Shown: one piece after another, positions 1 to 4,819 of the stretch
Layout of the letters: every line of letters starts with the position of its first letter
How positions within the stretch are numbered: position 1 is the stretch's first letter
Translations under genes and position numbers: made by a program
The notes under the pieces: generated by a model
The model's database searches: none
What the model was told of the DNA's origin: nothing
What the model saw: the letters and a program-made list of their open reading frames with translations, nothing else
Source: Clostridia bacterium
GTDB taxonomy: Bacteria > Bacillota > Clostridia > TANB77 > UBA1234
Assembly (NCBI GenBank): GCA_900765095.1
Contig: CAAFRB010000038.1
Location: 1 to 5,943 of the forward strand
Direction of reading: 5' to 3'
DNA length: 5,943 nt

Positions 1-2764
1 ATGGAAAGCTGCAACGTGCACAACGCCAAAGACATGTACGAAATGTGGAGAAACAGAAGGAGAAGCGTTAGGACATAGTTATAAATATAATGGCGGATTG
101 AAGACAGGAAACACCCACAGATTGGTTTGTGAAAGATGCAATGCATCAAGAACAGAAACACATAAAATGAGCAATAATAAATGTACAGTATGCGGATATG
201 AAAAAATTATAATAGAAGAACCAAAGAAATGTTCGCATAAATACATATATTCTAATATAAGTGAAGAAAAGCATAGTGTAAAGTGCACAAAATGTGATTA
301 TTATCAGGAAGAAAATCATGAATTCAACAGTTCAAATAGATGCAAAAAATGTTATGCTACGAGAAAATGTAATAAAGATTATACAGTACCAGGTCATCCA
401 ATTTTTGTAGATAAATATGAAATGACAAATGATGCTGAAACACATAAAGTTACGAAACGTTGTGTAGCATGTAATATTACTTTTGAATATACGGAAAAAC
501 ATTCATTTAATATAGATGGCGTATGCGTATCTTGCGGATATAAAAATGCCATTGAGCAGAAATGTAAATTAGGCAGGATTCTTGAAGGTCACAATCCTGT
601 AAAAACAGAAAAACAAACTAAGATAGATTCTAAAGTACACAGAATATATTATTACTGTGATATATGTGACCGTACGTTTAGTGAAAATGTATCACATACA
701 TTTGTAAATGGTATATGTAGCTGTGGATATACCGAAGATGATTTTGTTTGCCAACATGATTCTAAAAATTACAAGATAACATATAGCAAAACAAATGATA
801 TAAACAAGCACATAAAGAAGATTGTTTGTAAGGAGTGTAATGCACAGGTTGAAATAAGGGAAGGTCACACATTCTTAAATAAAAAATGTGAATGTGGTGT
901 AGAATTTTCAATGCGAATCCAAATGGATACAACTTCATTAGCAAAAGGAGAAACTGTACAAATTAAAGTAATACACAATGGTGATAGTAATATTACATTC
1001 GGATATACAAGCAGTAATACAAATTTAATCGAGGTTAATGATAGTGGTTTAGTAAAAGCTGTAGAGGATTCAAATATTAGTAACAGAGGTGTAACTATTA
1101 CGGTAAAAGCGTATGCAGGCAATCGAAATGAAATTGCAAAACAAACTATTAATATGAAGTATAGTCCAGGATACGCTTTAAATGTGAATATACCAAGTCA
1201 AGCATATCTTGGAGAAGAAGTTGAACTTACAGCGATTGCATCAAAAGACATTGGTGATGGCTATATAAAATGGAATATCGAAGGAGTAGGCGACATAAAT
1301 CAGGTGAAAGATAGCAATAGTATAAAATGTATATTTAATAAAGCTGGTCAAATAAAGTGTCAAGTTACAATTTATAAAAATAGTTCAGCAGTTGCTAGAG
1401 AAACCAGAACAGTAAAAGTAATAGAAAGAAAAACAAAAACTCCTACAAGAGAAATGAGCATTTTCTTAGATGATAGCGTTATATTGGCGAATATAGAAAA
1501 TTTAACAATAGAAGATGGAAATAGTGTAAAAGTATCTGGTAATGCTGTTACAGGTGTATCTCTTGGAGTTACTAGAGTAAAAGATGAAAAAGGTAATACA
1601 TATAATATAAATGTTACAAACAAAATTATACCTATAACAGATATCAAAATAGAGTTAGGCAGAACGGATAATATAATATTTAAAGATGAACAAGTACAAG
1701 CAAATATAATTACTATTCCGCAAAATGCTACAGAAGAAATTACAATAAAGAGTTCGAATAGTTCAATACCTGTGACAAATGGTGGATTAATTACAGCTAA
1801 ATCAGTCGGAAAAACTACAATAACAATATCTACGCCTTCAGGTAAAAAGATTGAACAGAAAATTGAAGTTAAGGCGGAAGACTTGAAATTAGAGGGAAAG
1901 AAAGGAAAAATCGAAGTAGATCTAGCAAGTAAAACTATTAATTTGCCAGTAGATAAGAGTTTGCTTAGTGAAAAAACATTATCAACATTAAAATATACTA
2001 GTAGTAACAATGAAATAGCAACTGTTTCAGATGATGGAGTAGTGAAACTATTAAAAATGGGCAATGTAACTATAAAAGTAAATGCAACTTTATTAAATGG
2101 AAAAACGACGAAAGAAGTTAAACAGAAAATTAGTATAATGAACTATACAAGAGTCAAATTCGTCAAAGATGGTAAAAACTACGGCTATGATATGAAAGCG
2201 GGTACTGACGAAAATTCAAATAAGATATATGTATACTTTGGTGGCTCAGGTTCAATAACAGGTGGTGTAAATGCATCAGCAAATGAAAAAATAAAAGACA
2301 GCACATATTCAGGCGATGTACTTGTAGCAATGGGTACTGGTGATATTGGAACTTTTGCAGAATGGGATCCTACCATCCCAGCAATGGCAGAATTGTTGTC
2401 ATCTGATAAATATGCTGATAAAGAAATTATACTAATTGGTTATAGTAGTGGAGGATATTCAGCAGCAGAAACAGCTTTAGGTTTAGCGGAAAAAGGTAAA
2501 ACCAATGTAACTCTATACATTGTTGATGGCGTACAAGGAGCAAGAGGTAAAAATCAATTTGAAGAATATGAGAAACTAGACGCTGCTGGAGTTGATACTA
2601 CAATTTATTCATCTAGTGATACAAGAGATATTTCGAAAAACACTAGAGCCGTAGGTGAGGAGTTTGCCAAGAAAAAAGGTTCTAATATCAAATACGTTAA
2701 AGATGAAGATAACATGTCACATGGAGATATTAAAGATTTTGCACAAGATTTAATAGACAAATAG
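1..2764 (+). CDS. Secreted-type His/Cys-repeat, Ig-like domain and alpha/beta-hydrolase protein (5' end outside window)
   Basis: The frame is open from base 2, so the gene enters from upstream; 920 residues are visible (numbered here from base 2). Residues 1-302 are His/Cys repeats with CxxC or CxC pairs. Residues ~304-388, 389-480, 481-544, 545-632 and 634-713 look like successive Ig-like domains; the first and the last two carry the BIG2 hallmark of a YTSSN/KSSNS strand followed by a GLV/GLI-x-A turn. Residues ~716-920 resemble a serine alpha/beta hydrolase: strand IYVYFGGSGS, nucleophile elbow GYSSG with Ser815, probable acid Asp873 (or Asp842), and probable catalytic His907 in MSHGD near the end. 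Substrate is unknown; an ester or acyl bond is the family expectation. No LPXTG motif or C-terminal membrane segment is seen, so it would be released or bound non-covalently. Its signal peptide must lie upstream; export is inferred from the paralogue at 4742. The TTG at 98 is inside a conserved repeat and is not the start. Confidence 0.92.
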   Translation, partial: WKAATCTTPKTCTKCGETEGEALGHSYKYNGGLKTGNTHRLVCERCNASRTETHKMSNNKCTVCGYEKIIIEEPKKCSHKYIYSNISEEKHSVKCTKCDYYQEENHEFNSSNRCKKCYATRKCNKDYTVPGHPIFVDKYEMTNDAETHKVTKRCVACNITFEYTEKHSFNIDGVCVSCGYKNAIEQKCKLGRILEGHNPVKTEKQTKIDSKVHRIYYYCDICDRTFSENVSHTFVNGICSCGYTEDDFVCQHDSKNYKITYSKTNDINKHIKKIVCKECNAQVEIREGHTFLNKKCECGVEFSMRIQMDTTSLAKGETVQIKVIHNGDSNITFGYTSSNTNLIEVNDSGLVKAVEDSNISNRGVTITVKAYAGNRNEIAKQTINMKYSPGYALNVNIPSQAYLGEEVELTAIASKDIGDGYIKWNIEGVGDINQVKDSNSIKCIFNKAGQIKCQVTIYKNSSAVARETRTVKVIERKTKTPTREMSIFLDDSVILANIENLTIEDGNSVKVSGNAVTGVSLGVTRVKDEKGNTYNINVTNKIIPITDIKIELGRTDNIIFKDEQVQANIITIPQNATEEITIKSSNSSIPVTNGGLITAKSVGKTTITISTPSGKKIEQKIEVKAEDLKLEGKKGKIEVDLASKTINLPVDKSLLSEKTLSTLKYTSSNNEIATVSDDGVVKLLKMGNVTIKVNATLLNGKTTKEVKQKISIMNYTRVKFVKDGKNYGYDMKAGTDENSNKIYVYFGGSGSITGGVNASANEKIKDSTYSGDVLVAMGTGDIGTFAEWDPTIPAMAELLSSDKYADKEIILIGYSSGGYSAAETALGLAEKGKTNVTLYIVDGVQGARGKNQFEEYEKLDAAGVDTTIYSSSDTRDISKNTRAVGEEFAKKKGSNIKYVKDEDNMSHGDIKDFAQDLIDK
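2..908 (+). repeat. Five His/Cys repeat units in the upstream gene
   Basis: An opening module (W-K-A-A-T-C-T-x-P...C-x2-C-G...A-L-G-H, residues 1-25) is followed by five units with the order H-x(4-5)-C-x2-C-x(7-9)-H-x(6-8)-C-x(1-2)-C. The His/Cys positions are H39 C43 C46 H54 C61 C64; H91 C95 C98 H106 C114 C117; H148 C154 C157 H167 C175 C178; H213 C219 C222 H232 C239 C241; H270 C276 C279 H289 C296 C298. Four of the five units end in CG after the last Cys-x-Cys (or just before a GY). The last two units tighten the second pair from CxxC to CxC. The regular two-His four-Cys layout suggests metal binding (zinc-ribbon-like) or disulfides; which one applies cannot be told from sequence. Confidence 0.85.
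2149..2761 (+). other. C-terminal alpha/beta-hydrolase domain
   Basis: This domain covers residues ~716-920 of the upstream protein. Alternating hydrophobic strands and helices are visible: a strand with glycine-rich turn (YVYFGGSGS) suitable as an oxyanion loop, strand EIILIGYSSGG entering a helix (nucleophile elbow, Ser815, codon at 2444), strand VTLYIVDG, strand TTIYSSSDT with Asp873 (codon at 2618) in the usual acid position after strand 7, and IKYVKDEDNMSHGD with His907 (codon at 2720). The size, ~205 residues, suits a compact lipase/esterase-like fold. Assignment is from motif order only; it could also be a peptidase or acyltransferase of the same fold. Confidence 0.7.
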
Positions 2765-2813
2765 AGTTTATAATATTAAGTCTCAGATAAAATATGGAAA
2801 ATTAGATAAGAAA

Positions 2814-2820
2814 GAGGGGG
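2814..2820 (+). promoter_or_regulatory. Strong ribosome binding site that does not fit the ATG at 2856
   Basis: GAGGGGG lies in a purine run (2810-2820). It is 6 bases (measured from GAGG) upstream of a TTG at 2824, but about 35 bases from the ATG at 2856. It therefore serves the 9-codon leader ORF rather than the 308-residue gene directly. Confidence 0.55.
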
Positions 2821-2823
2821 ATA

Positions 2824-2853
2824 TTGAGTAAATTCTATTTATTCAATAAATAA
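2824..2853 (+). CDS. Possible 9-codon leader peptide (TTG start)
   Basis: Reading from TTG gives MSKFYLFNK and a TAA stop at 2851-2853, two bases before the ATG of the 308-residue gene. It has the only good Shine-Dalgarno site in this gap, while the next ATG has none at normal spacing. This is what a translational-coupling leader looks like: ribosomes finishing the short ORF would re-initiate at 2856. The peptide itself shows no recognisable function. An AT-only inverted repeat (2836-2852, stem TATTTATT / AATAAATA around one C) overlaps its end and could modulate re-initiation. It may instead be chance; short ORFs are common in A+T-rich gaps. Confidence 0.3.
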   Translation: MSKFYLFNK

Positions 2854-2855
2854 TT

Positions 2856-3782
2856 ATGAAACTATATAGATATATGAGTGCATGGGAGTTTATAAGAATG
2901 TCGATGGGAAAAGAAATTAAACCTTATGTGTACGATTTCGAAGCGAGGACAAGTAGTAAAGGGCTATGTTTTTTAGGTGAAAAGACGTTTGTAAACGATG
3001 GTACACATAAAGGAGAGTTTACACCTGTGGAGTGTTTAGACTTTTTAAAAGGTATAGTTAATGATGATGTTTTAGTTGAGTTTGAAAGTGAAAACAACGA
3101 AAACATACGTGAAACTTATGGTGAGTATGCTAATCCTTTCAATGATGATTATGATGATTATAATGTTGCTGTAACGGAGTATTGCATGATGTCGTATCAA
3201 AAAGATTTCTTGAAACCAAAAAGATACTTATTCCCAAATTATTGTAAAAGCGAATATACTGAATATGTAGATGGAAAAATTGACATTAAAGAAATAATTA
3301 AACATACATCTAGAAATAGTCTAATGAAATTTTCGTTATTACCACAAATGCCGAAAGGAAAAGGTTTTTGGACAGAGGTTGAGTATGCAGAGCCAGGATT
3401 GGGGGAGGAAATAACAAATGATGAATGGAGAAGAAAAAAGTTAGTCTATGGCGATTTGGAAACTCAAGCTGAAGAGTGTAGTATAGACATAGTGTTAGAT
3501 TCAGTTTCAGACGACCTAGAGGATAAATTTGTTAGAATTGTTTTGAATGGTGAATGTCCAGCAAGCTGGGAAGTTTTAGTAAATGATTTTAAGAATACTA
3601 TGGAAGAAGAAGGCTCACAAACTGGAACTTTTTGGAAGAATTCAGTAGAAAAACATTTTAGCGATTTTTCAAAATTTGTAGCGCTATGCACTGTATATCC
3701 TGGGTTAGAAAAGTATTATGAATTACATGATATAAAAGAATATGCATCGATGAAAGAACGGACGCGGCTTATATATGATTAG
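2856..3782 (+). CDS. Cytosolic protein of unknown function starting MKLYRYMS
   Basis: The product has 308 residues, no signal peptide and no membrane segment, and is rich in Asp/Glu. I cannot name a family. The N-terminus LYRYMSAWEF...G, followed by an EARTSSKGLCF segment (residues ~29-39) and a VLVEFES strand (~73-79), resembles the opening of ADP-ribosyltransferase-like folds, where an Arg/His after the first strand and an S-x-S-type strand line the NAD pocket. This is a weak resemblance from memory. The middle contains a short acidic repeat (DDYDDY). The C-terminal part (GTFWKNSVEKHFSDFSKFVALCTVYPG) looks helical. The ATG at 2856 is chosen because the protein-like pattern begins immediately; it lacks its own well-spaced RBS, and coupling from the leader ORF is likely. 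It lies 91 bp after the hydrolase gene and overlaps the next gene by 8 bp, so all three may share one transcript. An accessory or immunity role is possible but not shown. Confidence 0.85.
   Translation: MKLYRYMSAWEFIRMSMGKEIKPYVYDFEARTSSKGLCFLGEKTFVNDGTHKGEFTPVECLDFLKGIVNDDVLVEFESENNENIRETYGEYANPFNDDYDDYNVAVTEYCMMSYQKDFLKPKRYLFPNYCKSEYTEYVDGKIDIKEIIKHTSRNSLMKFSLLPQMPKGKGFWTEVEYAEPGLGEEITNDEWRRKKLVYGDLETQAEECSIDIVLDSVSDDLEDKFVRIVLNGECPASWEVLVNDFKNTMEEEGSQTGTFWKNSVEKHFSDFSKFVALCTVYPGLEKYYELHDIKEYASMKERTRLIYD
3144..3161 (+). repeat. Two tandem copies of a 9-bp unit (GATGATTAT)
   Basis: The unit GATGATTAT occurs twice in a row in frame inside the 308-residue gene and encodes DDYDDY. It is a small in-frame repeat that could vary in copy number without breaking the frame. 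Confidence 0.8.
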
Positions 3783-4221
3783 AAGGGATTTGGACAAGGT
3801 TATAAATGAATATCAATATTTCATAAAAGAAGCATTTTGGAGTTTGGGAGATGAAACATCATATTTAAAAAACAAACTAGTTGAGAGAATAAGAAAGAAT
3901 TCAATTTCTCCATTTATGCGTGTAGATGAAAGAGAAGGCGAGTATTTTATGTCTGATGAGGTTGGAATTGATATGTGTTGTGAAGAAGATGAAGAGCATG
4001 CTTTTAGTTTTCTTATATGCAAACAAGCAGATGATATTATTGTAGTATGTGATAGACATAAAAATAGGTTAATATCTTTTGATAATGAACCATATAATGA
4101 ATTAGAGCATTCATTACCACTTAGGGAAAAGTGTGAAAGAGGTATTTTACGAGAGAAAAAAATTAAGAAACTTGAGGAAGAAGTACAAAAGAAATTGGAA
4201 CAGGAAAGGTACGAAATATAA
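3775..4221 (+). CDS. Small cytosolic protein of unknown function with coiled-coil tail
   Basis: The product has 148 residues starting MIRRDLDKVINEYQYF. The ATG overlaps the last 8 bases of the preceding gene in another frame, so translation is probably coupled; no strong RBS precedes it. The first ~50 residues look helical. Residues ~53-105 look like short beta strands (GEYFMSDEVGIDMCC, HAFSFLICKQADDIIVVCD, RLISFDNE) and contain three Cys. Residues ~120-147 are a charged Lys/Glu helix (KKIKKLEEEVQKKLEQER), a likely coiled coil. There is no signal peptide or membrane segment. The family is not recognised. A ribbon-helix-helix fragment follows directly in another frame (4218-4331), so the intact ancestor may have been a longer protein of about 184 residues with a DNA-binding tail, now split by a frameshift. 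Confidence 0.78.
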   Translation: MIRRDLDKVINEYQYFIKEAFWSLGDETSYLKNKLVERIRKNSISPFMRVDEREGEYFMSDEVGIDMCCEEDEEHAFSFLICKQADDIIVVCDRHKNRLISFDNEPYNELEHSLPLREKCERGILREKKIKKLEEEVQKKLEQERYEI

Positions 4222-4331
4222 AAATTCAAGAGATTAAAATACCTAAAACATTACACTATAGATTGTCGTTAGAGGCAGAAAAGGAAGGGGTATCTTTAAA
4301 TCAGTACGCTTTATACAAATTAGCTAAATAA
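4218..4331 (+). pseudogene. HicB-type antitoxin C-terminal ribbon-helix-helix fragment
   Basis: The frame is open from 4176 to the TAA at 4329-4331 but has no ATG, GTG or TTG ahead of the conserved part; only ATA (4218) or ATT (4224) could serve, and the TTG at 4263 is inside the motif. The peptide reads IPK then LHYRLSLEAEKEGVSLNQ and YALYKLAK. IPKxLHxxL followed by EAEKEGVSLNQ and a short helix is the typical C-terminal Arc-like DNA-binding segment of HicB antitoxins. The N-terminal HicB domain and a HicA toxin are absent. The fragment overlaps the end of the 148-residue gene in the -1 frame. It is either a degraded antitoxin remnant or the frameshifted tail of that gene. Confidence 0.6.
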
Positions 4332-4363
4332 CGTTTTCACATAAGCAGTTTAATATATAAGAC

Positions 4364-4398
4364 AAAGAGTTAGTAATTGAAGTTACTAGCTCTTTTTT
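4364..4398 (+). terminator. Rho-independent terminator of the upstream gene cluster
   Basis: The arms AAGAGTTAGTAA (4365-4376) and TTACTAGCTCTT (4383-4394) pair over 12 positions with a single G-U wobble; A4364-T4395 adds one more pair. The loop is TTGAAG and six T residues run through 4398. It lies 33 bases after the ribbon-helix-helix fragment and closes the + strand unit that begins with the hydrolase gene. Confidence 0.85.
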
Positions 4399-4505
4399 GT
4401 GGTTGTATTAGGATGGATATTAACAAAGGCTATATTGTTCATACAGCTAATTTACTATTTAAGATTACATAAGATAAAAATATTCTATACAATTTACATA
4501 ATACC

Positions 4506-4555
4506 AAAAACGGCGATTTAGTGACTAAAGTGCTATTTCCGTAGCACTTTGCCGT
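4506..4555. other. Strong intergenic hairpin
   Basis: AAAGTGCTA (4527-4535) and TAGCACTTT (4542-4550) are perfectly complementary around a TTTCCG loop. An outer ACGGC (4510-4514) / GCCGT (4551-4555) stem encloses it, with a 12-base bulge on one side. Read on the - strand, the outer stem is followed by TTTT (4509-4506), so it could act as a weak terminator for leftward transcription. On the + strand no T-run follows. It could also be part of a dispersed repeat. Confidence 0.55.
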
Positions 4556-4680
4556 AATTTAGCGTCTTTGCAGTCGTATGCCTTAAAAATTTTTTTAATT
4601 GGATAAATATGTATTCCCGTAGCATTATAAACAAAACGTGCTTGAAACTTAGAAATATCAAGCTTTACACGGATTAAAAG
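4525..4680 (-). pseudogene. Antisense 51-codon open stretch without start codon (possible gene or repeat remnant)
   Basis: On the - strand the frame is stop-free from 4680 to the TAG at 4527-4525, giving 51 residues, unusual in such A+T-rich intergenic DNA. It is bounded upstream by a stop (4683-4681) and has no ATG, GTG or TTG. Pieces read FQARFVYNATGIHIYPIKK and AKLRQSATEIAL, which look protein-like in composition. It overlaps the hairpin and reaches the promoter of the next gene. It is most likely the remnant of a gene or of an interspersed element; chance is not excluded. Confidence 0.25.
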
Positions 4681-4692
4681 CTATGCTATAAT
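4664..4692 (+). promoter_or_regulatory. Sigma-A-type promoter of the downstream repeat-protein gene
   Basis: The -35 box TTTACA (4664-4669, five of six to consensus) is followed by a 17-bp spacer and a perfect -10 TATAAT (4687-4692). Transcription should start near 4699, giving a leader of about 43 bases. A 13-bp palindrome GCTATA-A-TATAGC (4685-4697) covers the -10 box and may be a repressor site. Confidence 0.85.
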
Positions 4693-4725
4693 ATAGCTAG
4701 AGTAAGATATTATGTCTACGCTTTT

Positions 4726-4735
4726 AGAGGAGGAG
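4726..4735 (+). promoter_or_regulatory. Ribosome binding site deciding the ATG at 4742
   Basis: AGAGGAGGAG contains a perfect AGGAGG (4728-4733) 8 bases before the ATG at 4742. An in-frame ATG at 4712 has no comparable site and would put three acidic residues before the signal peptide, so 4742 is the start. Confidence 0.9.
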
Positions 4736-4741
4736 ATTAGC

Positions 4742-4819
4742 ATGAATAAAAAATTTTTTATGATAGTGCTGTGTTGTAGTTTAGCAGTATTAATGTGTTG
4801 CTGTTTAAGTGTATATGGT
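4742..4819 (+). other. Cys-rich signal peptide coding segment
   Basis: Residues 1-26 have a short basic N-region (MNKK), a hydrophobic core FFMIVLCCSLAVLMCCCLSV and a signal-peptidase-I-like V-Y-G end. The five core cysteines do not fit a lipobox, because Met or Cys occupies the -1 position before each candidate. Confidence 0.75.

Larger units (their letters stand above)
4332..4741. other. 410-bp intergenic region between the two repeat-protein genes
   Basis: In order it holds the terminator (4364-4398), an A+T-rich stretch with no convincing gene (4399-4505; only an 18-codon ATG ORF at 4413), a hairpin (4506-4555), an antisense open stretch without a start (4528-4680), a sigma-A-type promoter (4664-4692), and a leader with ribosome binding site. 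No tRNA or riboswitch class is recognised. Confidence 0.7.

Noticed and set aside
1372..2064. 230-codon open frame on the - strand
   Set aside because: It lies entirely within the Ig-like coding region; its hydrophobic Ser/Val/Leu-rich translation is the antisense shadow of that A-rich gene, and no RBS supports it.
98..2764. TTG at 98 as the start of the upstream gene
   Set aside because: The frame is open back to base 2 and residues before the TTG match the conserved repeat of the paralogue, so the gene begins outside the window.
2769..2774. TATAAT after the hydrolase gene as a promoter
   Set aside because: At 17-bp spacing the upstream hexamer is AGATTT, which does not resemble a -35 box.
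3813..4229. 138-codon open frame on the - strand
   Set aside because: It is antisense to the 148-residue gene with a Ser/Phe-rich low-complexity translation typical of a shadow frame.
4712..4741. In-frame ATG at 4712 as an alternative start
   Set aside because: It has no good RBS, and the extra residues would place an acidic stretch before the signal peptide; the perfect AGGAGG serves 4742.
4785..4810. Lipoprotein signal (Cys in the signal peptide)
   Set aside because: No Cys is preceded by the small residue a lipobox requires; the segment fits signal peptidase I better.
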